From Pantoea coffeiphila (GTDB lineage: Bacteria; Pseudomonadota; Gammaproteobacteria; Enterobacterales; Enterobacteriaceae): a DNA stretch of 64,000 bases. The translations under genes and the position numbers were made by a program. The DNA is taken from positions 91,419 to 155,418 of the forward strand of contig NZ_JAFBFW010000010.1 of NCBI RefSeq assembly GCF_016909495.1. The letters run 5' to 3'. Of the stretch, positions 17,672-29,323 are shown piece by piece (the stretch's first letter is position 1; each line of letters opens with the position of its first letter). Under the pieces are notes generated by a model that saw nothing but the letters and a program-made list of their open reading frames with translations, made no database searches and was not told the DNA's origin.

Positions 17672-18878
17672 TTTGACCTCCACCTAAAAAATACTCTATT
17701 TTCATCTGCACCTTTCTCATCAATAAATTAGACTGCTCTATATTAAATTTATGGTTATAGAACTTTACTGTCCCTGAGTTTGGAGACCAACCCATTAAAT
17801 AAGATCTAATCTCTTCAGGTTCAAAACTTACTCCTTCTTTTCGAAGATTTGATGATTCTTTAGAAAATACATAATTCCAAGTATGTCTAAGACGATGCCC
17901 TGAAAAATCATTCAAAGTTGGGTCTATTCGTTTTATTTTCATAATCATTTTCTCGTATGCAGATATGGTTAAAGGGAAACCACACTTCGATAAACTACCT
18001 TGACAGATAAACAAAAAATCATGTTTGTTTTTTTTAGAATATTTCTGCCTTTCACCAGTCATGTAATTATATATTTTACTTTCTAACCAATCGGAAAAAT
18101 ACAAGTCCCTATTGAGGGTTTTAACTAATGGTTGATTTAATCTATCATCGAATATATCGTCATGCCTTCGGACTATTTTTATAATCTTTTTCTCAAAATC
18201 TATATCACTGATTCTTAAATTGAGTAATTCTCCAGCACGAATGCCGAGGCAATACAACATAGTAATAATTAATTCATTTCGTGATTGAACAGATTTGCTA
18301 AAAGGATTTAATTCGGATTCTGGTTGTAAACACTTAAAAACCTTGACTATCTGCGAATCGCTTAATGACTTTTGAACTTTAGTATAGAAATCAAAATCTA
18401 TTTGTTTCCTTGGTCTTCTTTCCCTAATACTATTTATAAACCTCGATATATCCTCACGGCGTTCGTAATCATACCTTATCAAATATTCACAGAGCCACTC
18501 TAAATAATTAGCAACAGTGCTTAGTCTGCTATATTTAGTATAATCCTTCAAAATATTACTATTGATATTAACAACCTTTCTTACCTTATGGCGTTTTGTC
18601 AGATATTGAGTTAAGTCATCAATTTCATAAGAAGTAAGAAATTTTCTTCCTAAAATCCTTTCCATTATATTCATGTTCTTTTCATCAAAAAAAGACTGCA
18701 ACAAACCTAACACCTTAGCATTAGATTCAATTGTATTAATAGAAAGCCCTTTATTTCGAAAATTGGCGGTTAGATACATATTAGGATAAAATAATGGCTT
18801 TAATGTTTTTTTATTAATTAAGACACAATATCTTTCCCCGTTTTCGAAAATTGTTTTCCTCACACTATAAATGCACAT
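17664..18878 (-). CDS. Tyrosine recombinase (first of trio)
   Basis: A 404-residue tyrosine recombinase opening the minus-strand operon. Residues about 70-150 form the SAM-like core-binding domain; the catalytic domain has Arg214 (LGIRAGELLNL), HRLRHTW with His328 and Arg331, Trp364 (LMGWSPNSG) and Tyr374 (VKFYNHKF). All are intact. Size and first position match TnpA of Tn554 (361 residues) and GmtY/RitA-like proteins of recombinase-trio elements. Its own transposition target is unknown. Preceded by a GGAGG-like site (AAGGAGGGGG). Confidence 0.85.
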   Translation of the reverse strand: MCIYSVRKTIFENGERYCVLINKKTLKPLFYPNMYLTANFRNKGLSINTIESNAKVLGLLQSFFDEKNMNIMERILGRKFLTSYEIDDLTQYLTKRHKVRKVVNINSNILKDYTKYSRLSTVANYLEWLCEYLIRYDYERREDISRFINSIRERRPRKQIDFDFYTKVQKSLSDSQIVKVFKCLQPESELNPFSKSVQSRNELIITMLYCLGIRAGELLNLRISDIDFEKKIIKIVRRHDDIFDDRLNQPLVKTLNRDLYFSDWLESKIYNYMTGERQKYSKKNKHDFLFICQGSLSKCGFPLTISAYEKMIMKIKRIDPTLNDFSGHRLRHTWNYVFSKESSNLRKEGVSFEPEEIRSYLMGWSPNSGTVKFYNHKFNIEQSNLLMRKVQMKIEYFLGGGQNE

Positions 18879-19175
18879 ACCCCCTCCTTTTAAATTTTAC
18901 ATTTAATAGATTGCTCTGGATATATATTTTATTAATTATAATTTTACAAATATTTTTATGATAGATTTATTATTAATACTATGATTTGAATAGAGAAAAA
19001 GAACTAATATTTACAGAAATTAATATCAGTCTGAATAAAACATAAGTTATCCAGAGTCATTTCTCGCAAACACTTATAAATATTATCTATTACAACTATT
19101 GTAAAGTATATTGTAAATTTTACCCTAAATTAGGCCTCAAAGTTTACATTACCACTATAACTAAATCTCACAGTT
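18879..19175. promoter_or_regulatory. AT-rich leader of recombinase operon
   Basis: About 300 bp without a gene. It holds a palindrome TTACAA-CTA-TTGTAA at 19090-19104 and further TGTAAA/TTTACA copies (19112-19117, 19143-19148, 18896-18901, 18942-18947). These may be operators for the neighbouring AlpA protein or recombinase binding sites; in such AT-rich DNA some may be chance. Confidence 0.4.
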
Positions 19176-19373
19176 TTAATTACGTGAATTCCCAATTTTT
19201 TCTAAGATCCAGTTTTCAATTTCACTTTCAATAAAAGCAACTGCACGAGCACCAATTTTAATCGGGGCTGGAAATAGGTTTTGATTGATAAGATGATAAA
19301 TCCAAGCCTTACCATATCCAGTTCTGTCGATAACTTCTGGTAAACGAATAAGGCGAGTATTCTGCTGATTCAT
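19176..19373 (-). CDS. alpA: AlpA-family regulator/excisionase-like protein
   Basis: A 65-residue MerR-like winged helix protein: RLPEVIDRTGYGKAWIYHLI, then FPAPIKIGARAVAFIESEIENW, the full AlpA pattern. AlpA-type proteins activate integrase genes or act as recombination directionality factors in P4-like islands, so this protein probably controls excision. It lies between the DUF6387-like gene and the recombinase trio on the same strand and could control either recombination module. Confidence 0.9.
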   Translation of the reverse strand: MNQQNTRLIRLPEVIDRTGYGKAWIYHLINQNLFPAPIKIGARAVAFIESEIENWILEKIGNSRN

Positions 19374-19465
19374 ATTTTATTCCTCATTTCAGTTGCGATG
19401 GGAATTACTATATAAATGAATCAGCAACAAAAGTAGCGAACTTCATAACACCTAAATGATAGAAA

Positions 19466-20323
19466 TTAACTCTTTTCAGAATCAGAGAGTTTCATGGTGT
19501 CTGAAACTCTCATGTTTTTTAAATGGCTATTCTTGTTTATGAAGTAATAAAACTGCCTGATGAAGTCAACTGAGGCCGCTTTGAGGGCAAGTGGTCTGTC
19601 GGTATCCTTTACATGATAGTGAAGTCTGATCTGACTTTCATCATCATCATCGGTATAAAGCAGCCTGGACAGTCGATCATCCGATACACGAATCTGTTTA
19701 ATCTTTGTCCAAACTAAAATGTCGAGCATAGGGATGATTCGATAGTTGATAAGCTTCTTAATGGTTCCATATCCAAAGCGAACGGAATCCAGAGGGTTTT
19801 CCTGTATTTCCATGTACTTACGCCACTGAGGTAATGCCGCTTTGAGTGATTCCGCAATTTCGTCGTCTGTGCCACTTGAGAGATCAACTTCTAACATGAC
19901 TGTTCTTTGGAATTGGTCGGGTAAACTTTCGTAGAGAGTTTCTTCCTGTAGCTCACCGTTGATTGAATACTTATCATCGCCATGCCACACAAAAGTGCCC
20001 CGTTGCATTGAGATGATGCTCAGTTCAGCAAGTCGTTCAAGTGTAGTTAGAAAGAAATGAGGCGGTTGAAACAATCGGTTGTCCGGTGCCATATAGCCAA
20101 GTTGCTTTTCCTCAATCAAGAATGGATTTCCGCTGAAAATTTTTTCGAAGTATCCCATTAGGGCTTTTGCCTCAAAATCCTCCCTGTAGCTTTTGAAGAA
20201 CAGTGTTCTGGCCCACAGCTCGTGGTATAACTGTAGAAGGGTGAGATCTTCGAACTTACGATATGTGTCGATATCTAACCATTTCTTGATTTCTTTGGTA
20301 TGTTCAGTTGTCCAGTTTTTCAC
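19466..20323 (-). CDS. DUF6387-like island protein
   Basis: A 285-residue protein with no membrane segment or catalytic motif I can identify. The N-terminal WLDIDTYRKFEDLTLLQLYHELWAR and the central acidic segment are what I recall from DUF6387 proteins, which often sit beside AlpA genes at island ends in Enterobacterales. GC content is closer to the core genome than the rest of the island. It is the last gene before the right attachment site and reads inward. Confidence 0.6.
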   Translation of the reverse strand: MKNWTTEHTKEIKKWLDIDTYRKFEDLTLLQLYHELWARTLFFKSYREDFEAKALMGYFEKIFSGNPFLIEEKQLGYMAPDNRLFQPPHFFLTTLERLAELSIISMQRGTFVWHGDDKYSINGELQEETLYESLPDQFQRTVMLEVDLSSGTDDEIAESLKAALPQWRKYMEIQENPLDSVRFGYGTIKKLINYRIIPMLDILVWTKIKQIRVSDDRLSRLLYTDDDDESQIRLHYHVKDTDRPLALKAASVDFIRQFYYFINKNSHLKNMRVSDTMKLSDSEKS

Positions 20324-20458
20324 TCATCCTCTCCGTCTATAACTCAATATTTAAGTAAACTATACGGGGGGTGATTCGGGGAGTAAATATCGATTTAAAG
20401 ATCTTTAGTTGTTATCAACCCGCTGATTATTAAAGAAAATAACAATGAAATCGATATT

Positions 20459-20478
20459 CAGATTCAGAACATTGAGTA
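20459..20478 (+). other. Right attachment site, old yicC 3' end
   Basis: Reads QIQNIE followed by TAG, the same six codons as the live yicC end but with different third bases. Nothing upstream is yicC-like, so this is the displaced 3' tip of the chromosomal gene; its own terminator follows at 20537. Confidence 0.88.
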
Positions 20479-20536
20479 GTTTTTCTGCAGCGATATCAAA
20501 TTTTTAACAGAAAAGAGAACGTTCGATCAATACCCT

Positions 20537-20567
20537 AACGCTATAAGCCTGCTTATAGCGTTTTTTT
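20537..20567 (+). terminator. Displaced yicC terminator
   Basis: AACGCTATAAGC / GCTTATAGCGTT stem followed by seven T in all, about 60 bp after the old yicC stop codon at the right island end. Confidence 0.85.
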
Positions 20568-20640
20568 ATGGTAGGAAGAAGATGCTTCAGAGGGTAAACT
20601 ATCACCCTTCTTTTAATATGGATTTATTTGAGGCTCAACC

Positions 20641-20979
20641 ATGCAAACTTTACCTCCCTGCCCTAAGTGTCACTCTGAATACAGTTGGCAGGATGGAGAC
20701 ATGCTTAACTGCCCGGAATGCGGTCATGTCTGGGCTGATGGTGCTGATAGTGGTACGGATGAGGGACTTATCGTTAAAGATGCCAATGGTAATTTACTGG
20801 CTGATGGCGACAGCGTGACGGTCATTAAGGACCTGAAAGTGAAAGGAAGTTCAACGCCGCTAAAAATTGGCACCAAAGTGAAAAGTATCCGTCTGGTAGA
20901 AGGCGATCACAATATTGATTGTAAAATTGACGGTTTTGGGCCAATGAAGTTGAAATCTGAATTTGTTAAAAAGAGCTGA
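20641..20979 (+). CDS. yjdM: YjdM (PhnA domain) zinc-ribbon protein
   Basis: A 112-residue protein with an N-terminal zinc ribbon ([12 protein letters not shown] ... [10 protein letters not shown]; four Cys) and the PhnA domain ([31 protein letters not shown]-type core). Despite the old name it is not phosphonoacetate hydrolase; the function is unclear. It lies 160 bp beyond the right island end and is monocistronic. Confidence 0.92.
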   Translation: MQTLPPCPKCHSEYSWQDGDMLNCPECGHVWADGADSGTDEGLIVKDANGNLLADGDSVTVIKDLKVKGSSTPLKIGTKVKSIRLVEGDHNIDCKIDGFGPMKLKSEFVKKS

Positions 20980-20984
20980 TCGTT

Positions 20985-21009
20985 GCCAGTAGCCATTCAG
21001 GCTACTGGC
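20985..21009 (+). terminator. Hairpin after yjdM; rest of gap empty
   Basis: GCCAGTAGCC / GGCTACTGGC stem with an ATTCA loop, five bases after the stop codon; no T-run. The remaining AT-rich DNA to 21464 shows no gene or RNA that I can support. Confidence 0.6.
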
Positions 21010-21464
21010 CTGTTCGTATTAATGCGTGCGTTTTCTGAAAAAATCAAAAAACACAGTAATATTACAACAATAGTTTGCAATTATACTGTTCTAGCCCTAA
21101 AACCATTCCATTATAAAAAGCGATTCCTTTCCGATTAGAATTTTATCAACTATTTTTTATAAAGTAAGCATCTTTTGCCAAGTCATCACCAATACATAAA
21201 GCATCAACCCTATCTCATTTTGTCGCCTTATACTTTCAGGTAAAAGTAAATATTGTTCCCTGGGAAAATCACCTTTGCCGCATTCATCCTTGCAACTAAT
21301 GAACAGTGCTTATACTAAATAAATCATTAGAAACAGCCAAAATACATTATTGAGTAATAACACAAAAAATAAAACACTAAGATCTCATTAAATGATTAAT
21401 AAAATATGTTCTTATTGATAAAGATAGTTTCCAGAAAAATAGATATTTTCTAGATATATTTAGT

Positions 21465-22109
21465 TCAGATCAGTCCTTGCGCATAAGCATAACGGATTAA
21501 TTCAATGTTTGAGGAAACGCCCAGGCGACGCATAGCGTTATACTTTTGAGTAGAAATCGTGCTGATTGTCCGATTCTGGCGCTGTGCAATTTCTGCAAGC
21601 GAATAGCCTGATGAAAACAACCGGACCACCTCCAGCTCTTTGGGCGTCAGGGTGCTACCTCGCTCACTACCTTTGCTGGAAGGCACTTTGAGATAGTTGA
21701 AGGATGATGAGTAATAGCACTCCTGCTGGCTAACGACATGATGACAAGCCAACACGGTTTCTTCCACACTATCGCACTTACTTACAACGGCTTTGACACC
21801 ATAATCACTTGCCTTTCTTAAAATCGCCGTATTCTTTTGCGAGGTCAGTAAAACAATTTTCACATCAGGAAAACGACCGTGCAGAGCTCGTAATTTAGTA
21901 AAACCATCAATTGTCGAACGATCCGATCCCAAAGAGAAGTCAGTAATGACAATATCTGTTGGCCTGGCAGACAGGGCAGATAACAAGTCTTTACCGCAGA
22001 CGGCCTCATTCGTGATAAGAAATTTATCATTGCCAGAAAAAAGCATCTTCAGCGAATACAAAATATGTGGATGATCATCAGATATGGTTACTGTGTATCT
22101 ATTATGCAT
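21465..22109 (-). CDS. RcsB-like LuxR-family response regulator
   Basis: A 214-residue regulator. The receiver domain has the acidic pair in ISDDHP, phosphoacceptor Asp in DIVITDFSLG, and Lys in VVSKCDSVEE; the C-terminal LuxR helix-turn-helix is LTPKELEVVRLFSSGYSLAEIA with STQKYNAMRRLGV as recognition region. It is closest in feel to RcsB/capsule-type regulators. ATG 22109 is preferred to the upstream 22160 because GGGAGGGAG lies 2-10 bp ahead. No sensor kinase is adjacent, so it is an orphan in this window; it is flanked by long AT-rich gaps. Confidence 0.88.
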   Translation of the reverse strand: MHNRYTVTISDDHPHILYSLKMLFSGNDKFLITNEAVCGKDLLSALSARPTDIVITDFSLGSDRSTIDGFTKLRALHGRFPDVKIVLLTSQKNTAILRKASDYGVKAVVSKCDSVEETVLACHHVVSQQECYYSSSFNYLKVPSSKGSERGSTLTPKELEVVRLFSSGYSLAEIAQRQNRTISTISTQKYNAMRRLGVSSNIELIRYAYAQGLI

Positions 22110-22877
22110 ACTCCCTCCCGATAAAATATCATCATAATGTTCCCTATGATTCGATAACAAGTTAACGTTTTATCGTCACTCAGACTGCAACTTGTAGTAA
22201 ATCCATGTATTAACACCGTACGACTTTGAGAAAACAGCCATAACTGATCATTTACTGAATCATAACAAAATTGTTTTAGATTAGGGCCCTCAAAAAATAT
22301 CAAACGCATACCAGATAATTCCATGGTAGCAGTGCAACGCATCAAATCACTCAGCCTACTAATTACATCAATGCATAGACTACCTCTTTAGAATTAATTT
22401 AACCGTAGAAGATCATCCTAATGAGATTAATTCAGGAGTATACATTTTTCTACCCAACACAGCCAGAAAGGTCAAAAAAAATAACCATCAAAAAACGAAC
22501 AAGTAATAATAAAATTCTGCGATAGCCGACTTACATCAATAATTATCGCAACCATTTACCAATTCGAATAACGTGATCATGTATATATGCTACGCCCCTC
22601 CTACACGGGTCAGCACGAGGAAAAATCAACATCGCGTCATGCACCATCAACTTCACATACGATAAAATTCAGAATAATTTTTATTAATGCACCTTTGCGA
22701 AAAAAAGAAACAAAATCCAATAAAAACCATTTAAATTCAAAATGTTATAATCATATCAGTCATTAAAATCCCTCGGAGAATTATTAAAACTAATACTTTC
22801 GTCTCTCCCTGAGAAAAATTCAGTCGCCGAAAGCTGCATAACCCCTTAGGCTTGCGGCCTCTACCCAGGAGCAGACC
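22110..22877. promoter_or_regulatory. Long AT-rich regulatory gap
   Basis: About 770 bp between divergent genes for the response regulator and yicG. A minus-strand frame of 85 codons (22088-22345) overlaps the regulator start and has no family features, so it is not called. The size suggests complex control of the regulator. A GGAG ribosome site precedes yicG. Confidence 0.4.
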
Positions 22878-23495
22878 ATGTTACTCACCGTACTTTACAT
22901 TATCGGTATTACTGCCGAAGCCATGACCGGGGCACTTGCTGCGGGTCGCCGTAAAATGGACATGTTCGGCGTTATCATTATCGCCTCAGTCACCGCGATT
23001 GGTGGAGGGTCGGTGCGGGATATGCTGCTTGGTCACTATCCTCTGGGATGGGTAAAACACCCTGAGTACATCATGATTGTCGCCGCTGCGGCGGTTGTCA
23101 CGACGCTGGCCGCCCCACTTATGCCTCATTTGCGTAAGGTCTTTCTCGTACTTGATGCGCTAGGCCTGGTCGTTTTTTCAATTCTGGGCGCACAGGTTGC
23201 ACTGGACATGGGATATGCTGGAATCATTGCCGCTATCAGCGCTGTCGTCACCGGCGTCTTTGGTGGTGTTCTGCGCGATATGTTTTGCAATCGTATTCCA
23301 CTTGTTTTTCAAAAAGAGCTTTATGCGGGGATCGCCTTTGCCTCAGGATGGGTTTATATCCTGTTGTTAAAAACCGCACTGGCCATGGAAACAGTCGTCA
23401 TCATCACCCTGATTTGTGGATTTATAGCACGCCTGCTGGCACTGCGTTTCAAACTGGGTTTACCCGTTTTCAATTATCCGCACGGCGACCACTGA
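22878..23495 (+). CDS. yicG: TRIC-type cation channel family protein YicG
   Basis: Inner-membrane protein of 205 residues built of two tandem repeats of about 80 residues, each with a GGxxRD motif: [11 protein letters not shown] and [13 protein letters not shown]. This is the UPF0126/TRIC family; bacterial members form cation or anion-conducting trimers, with no agreed physiological role in enterobacteria. Six to seven hydrophobic segments are visible. Convergent with ligB, whose stop lies 11 bp away. Confidence 0.93.
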   Translation: MLLTVLYIIGITAEAMTGALAAGRRKMDMFGVIIIASVTAIGGGSVRDMLLGHYPLGWVKHPEYIMIVAAAAVVTTLAAPLMPHLRKVFLVLDALGLVVFSILGAQVALDMGYAGIIAAISAVVTGVFGGVLRDMFCNRIPLVFQKELYAGIAFASGWVYILLLKTALAMETVVIITLICGFIARLLALRFKLGLPVFNYPHGDH

Positions 23496-23506
23496 AGCTC
23501 TAGCTC

Positions 23507-25282
<1,776 letters not shown>

Positions 25283-25286
25283 CTAA

Positions 25287-26066
<780 letters not shown>

Positions 26067-26119
26067 GGACAACTCAGTATGATGCCCAGTCATTTCTTCA
26101 CCCGTGGAGTATCACACTT

Positions 26120-26395
26120 ATGGCACGCGTAACCGTACAGGACGCAGTAGAAAAAATTGGTAACCGTTTTGACCTGGTTCTGGTAGCCGCACGTCGCGCG
26201 CGTCAGATGCAGGTTGGTGGTAAAGACCCACTGGTTCCAGAAGAAAACGATAAATCTACCGTTATCGCACTGCGCGAAATCGAAGAGGGTCTGATTACTA
26301 ATCAGATCCTTGACGTCCGCGATCGTCAGGAACAGCAAGAGCAGGAAGCCGCTGAAATTCAGGCTGTTACCGCTATCGCTGAAGGTCGTCGTTAA
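26120..26395 (+). CDS. rpoZ: RNA polymerase omega subunit
   Basis: Omega subunit, 91 residues, which helps assemble beta' and takes part in ppGpp binding. [19 protein letters not shown] and the AAxRARQMQ helix are near-identical to E. coli. The ribosome site is GTGGAG. It lies 54 bp after gmk and 19 bp before spoT, tying the omega protein to the ppGpp enzyme. Confidence 0.98.
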   Translation: MARVTVQDAVEKIGNRFDLVLVAARRARQMQVGGKDPLVPEENDKSTVIALREIEEGLITNQILDVRDRQEQQEQEAAEIQAVTAIAEGRR

Positions 26396-26414
26396 TCGGA
26401 TCTGAAGGCTCGCC

Positions 26415-28532
26415 TTGTATCTGTTTGAAAGCCTCAATCAGCTGATTGAAAAATACTTGCCTGAGGAGCAAATAAAGCGCCTCAAGCAAGCTTATCTGGT
26501 CGCACGTGATGCTCACGAGGGACAGACACGCTCCAGCGGTGAGCCTTATATTACTCACCCGGTCGCTGTTGCCTGCATCCTGGCTGAAATGAAGCTAGAC
26601 CATGAAACACTCATGGCCGCTTTGCTCCACGATGTTATCGAAGACACTCCCGCTACGTATCAGGATATGGAACAGCTGTTCGGCAAAAGCGTTGCTGAGC
26701 TGGTCGAAGGCGTATCCAAACTTGATAAGCTAAAATTCCGCGACAAAAAAGAAGCGCAGGCGGAGAACTTCCGCAAAATGATCATGGCGATGGTGCAGGA
26801 TATCCGCGTCATTCTGATCAAGCTGGCCGACCGTACGCACAATATGCGCACGCTGGGCTCCTTACGTCCGGACAAACGCCGGCGTATCGCTCTTGAAACG
26901 TTGGAAATTTACAGTCCCCTGGCGCACCGCCTGGGTATTCACCATTTGAAAACCGAGCTGGAAGAGCTGGGCTTTGAAGCTCTGTATCCGAATCGCTATC
27001 GAGTGATCAAAGAAGTGGTGAAAGCCGCGCGCGGCAACCGTAAAGAGATGATTCAAAAGATCCTATCTGAAATCGACGGTCGTCTGCAGGAAGCCGGTAT
27101 CCCTTGCCGCGTAAGCGGTAGAGAAAAGCACCTTTATTCCATCTATTGTAAAATGCACCTGAAAGAACAGCGCTTCCATTCCATTATGGATATCTACGCT
27201 TTTCGGGTGATCGTGCATGATATGGACACCTGCTATCGCGTTCTCGGCCAAATGCACAGCCTGTATAAGCCGCGCCCGGGGCGAGTCAAAGACTACATCG
27301 CGATTCCCAAAGCTAACGGCTATCAGTCACTGCATACCTCGATGATCGGCCCACACGGTGTGCCGGTGGAGGTACAGATCCGTACTGAAGATATGGATCA
27401 GATGGCAGAGATGGGGGTGGCAGCGCACTGGGCTTATAAAGAGCAGGGCGAAAGCAGCACAACCGCACAAATACGCGCCCAGCGCTGGCTGCAAAGCCTG
27501 CTGGAACTGCAGCAAAGTGCCGGAAGCTCCTTTGAGTTTATTGAGAGCGTTAAATCCGACCTGTTCCCGGATGAAATTTACGTGTTCACCCCGGAAGGGC
27601 GTATTGTTGAACTCCCCGCCGGAGCAACACCGGTCGATTTCGCCTATGCGGTGCATACCGATATCGGACATGCCTGCGTTGGTGCTCGAGTCGATCGCCA
27701 GCCTTACCCGCTGTCGCAATCGCTGACCAGCGGACAGACGGTAGAGATTATTACCGCGCCAGGCGCTCGCCCGAATGCGGCGTGGCTTAACTTTGTCGTC
27801 AGTTCGAAAGCACGAGCTAAAATTCGCCAACTGCTGAAAAATCTTAAGCGTGATGACTCCGTCAGCCTTGGCCGACGTTTGCTAAATCATGCTCTCGGCG
27901 GTAGCCGCAAGCTGGCCGAAATCCCTGAAGCCAATATTCAACACGAACTTGAGCGGATGAAGCTTGCTACGCTGGACGACCTGCTGGCGGAAATTGGCCT
28001 CGGTAACGCCATGAGCGTGGTCGTAGCTAAAAATCTTCAACAAAGCGATACGGCACCGATCGAAACACCATCATCTACACCTTCGCGCAGCAAGCTGCCG
28101 ATTAAAGGCGCTGACGGTGTACTGATTACCTTTGCCAAATGCTGTCGCCCGATTCCTGGTGACCCCATCGTTGCCCACGTGAGCCCGGGTAAAGGATTAG
28201 TGGTACACCATGAATCCTGCAGAAATATCCGCGGTTATCAGAAAGAGCCTGAGAAATTCATGGCTGTTGAGTGGGACAAGGTTACCGAGCAGGAATTTGT
28301 TGCCGAAATCAAAGTGGATATGTTTAACCACCAGGGTGCACTGGCCAATCTGACTGCGGCAATTAACACCGCGGGCTCTAATATTCAGAGTCTGAATACC
28401 GAAGAAAAAGATGGCCGCGTATACAGCGCCTTTATCCGTTTGACGGCACGCGATCGTGTTCATCTGGCTAATATTATGCGTAAAATCCGCGTAATGCCGG
28501 ATGTCATCAAGGTGCATCGTAACCGCAACTGA
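26415..28532 (+). CDS. spoT: Bifunctional (p)ppGpp synthetase/hydrolase SpoT
   Basis: Stringent-response enzyme of 705 residues. The N-terminal HD hydrolase has HPVAVACILAEMKLDHETLMAALLHDVIED; the synthetase region has YRVLGQMHSLYKPRPGRVKDYIAIPKANGYQSLHT. TGS follows (IYVFTPEGRIVELPAGATPVDFAYAVH), then the zinc-finger/helical region with CCRPIPGDPI, and a C-terminal ACT domain. The start is a TTG (26415) giving MYLFESLNQL, colinear with E. coli SpoT; no ATG lies nearer. Cotranscribed with rpoZ and trmH. Confidence 0.97.
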   Translation: MYLFESLNQLIEKYLPEEQIKRLKQAYLVARDAHEGQTRSSGEPYITHPVAVACILAEMKLDHETLMAALLHDVIEDTPATYQDMEQLFGKSVAELVEGVSKLDKLKFRDKKEAQAENFRKMIMAMVQDIRVILIKLADRTHNMRTLGSLRPDKRRRIALETLEIYSPLAHRLGIHHLKTELEELGFEALYPNRYRVIKEVVKAARGNRKEMIQKILSEIDGRLQEAGIPCRVSGREKHLYSIYCKMHLKEQRFHSIMDIYAFRVIVHDMDTCYRVLGQMHSLYKPRPGRVKDYIAIPKANGYQSLHTSMIGPHGVPVEVQIRTEDMDQMAEMGVAAHWAYKEQGESSTTAQIRAQRWLQSLLELQQSAGSSFEFIESVKSDLFPDEIYVFTPEGRIVELPAGATPVDFAYAVHTDIGHACVGARVDRQPYPLSQSLTSGQTVEIITAPGARPNAAWLNFVVSSKARAKIRQLLKNLKRDDSVSLGRRLLNHALGGSRKLAEIPEANIQHELERMKLATLDDLLAEIGLGNAMSVVVAKNLQQSDTAPIETPSSTPSRSKLPIKGADGVLITFAKCCRPIPGDPIVAHVSPGKGLVVHHESCRNIRGYQKEPEKFMAVEWDKVTEQEFVAEIKVDMFNHQGALANLTAAINTAGSNIQSLNTEEKDGRVYSAFIRLTARDRVHLANIMRKIRVMPDVIKVHRNRN

Positions 28533-28627
28533 GGACAGGAGCGCCGATCCGCTCCTGTCGCCTTTCACCCGATCGTCGATTTATCGTACCGCGACGGAAT
28601 TACTATTTTCAGGGAGTTATTCTTCGC

Positions 28628-29323
28628 ATGAATGCACAACGTTATGCCCGTATCCGTGAGATGCTTGCCGCGCGCCAGCACGATCTGACGGTCTGTATGG
28701 AGCAGGTGCACAAACCCCATAACGTTTCCGCGGTGATCCGTACTGCCGATGCCGTTGGCGTGCATGAAGTGCATGCCGTCTGGCCCGGTAGCCGCATGCG
28801 CACCATGGTGTCATCCGCAGCCGGTAGCAACAGCTGGGTGCAGGTAAAAACTCACCGAACTATTTCTGAAGCCGTGCAGCATCTCAAAAGCCAGGATATG
28901 CAAATTCTGGCCACCAATCTGTCGGATAAAGCCGTCGATTTTCGCGAAATTGACTATACCCGCCCTACCTGTATTTTGATGGGCCAGGAAAAAACCGGTA
29001 TCACCCGGGAAGCACTGGAGCTTGCCGACCAGGATATCATCATCCCAATGATTGGTATGGTGCAATCACTGAACGTCTCCGTAGCATCAGCATTGATCCT
29101 GTACGAAGCCCAGCGCCAGCGCCAGAATGCCGGTATGTACCAGCGTAAGGAAAGTACGCTGGCTTACGCCGAACAGCAGCGACTGCTGTTTGAAGGCGGC
29201 TACCCTGTCCTGGCTCGCGTTGCGAAACAGAAAGGCTTGCCCTATCCGGTGATCAATGACCGTGGTGAAGTGGAAGCGGACCCGGAATGGTGGGCCACCA
29301 TGCAGTCAAAGGCGACGAAATAA
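28628..29323 (+). CDS. trmH: tRNA (guanosine-18-2'-O)-methyltransferase
   Basis: SPOUT-class methyltransferase (old name SpoU) that methylates Gm18 of tRNAs. 231 residues with the knot motifs NVSAVIRTADAVGV, LMGQEKTGITREAL and IPMIGMVQSLNVSVASALIL. Its stop overlaps the recG start in TAATG, indicating coupling. Preceded by CAGGGAG ribosome site. Confidence 0.96.
   Translation: MNAQRYARIREMLAARQHDLTVCMEQVHKPHNVSAVIRTADAVGVHEVHAVWPGSRMRTMVSSAAGSNSWVQVKTHRTISEAVQHLKSQDMQILATNLSDKAVDFREIDYTRPTCILMGQEKTGITREALELADQDIIIPMIGMVQSLNVSVASALILYEAQRQRQNAGMYQRKESTLAYAEQQRLLFEGGYPVLARVAKQKGLPYPVINDRGEVEADPEWWATMQSKATK

Larger units (their letters stand above)
3534..20478. mobile_element. yicC-targeted mobilizable genomic island
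   Basis: About 17 kb of AT-rich DNA between duplicated yicC 3' ends. It has a site-specific integrase immediately inside the left end, an AlpA-type regulator near the right end, a relaxase and MobC-like accessory gene, and probable defence cargo. No self-transfer (type IV secretion) genes are visible, so it would depend on a helper conjugative element for transfer. From memory, mobilizable islands of Vibrio (MGIVflInd1 type) also use the yicC 3' end; whether this element is related to them needs a protein comparison of the integrases. Confidence 0.9.

Noticed and set aside
22088..22345. 85-codon minus-strand frame overlapping the response regulator start
   Set aside because: No family motifs, no ribosome site, overlaps the well-supported regulator 5' region and its Shine-Dalgarno.
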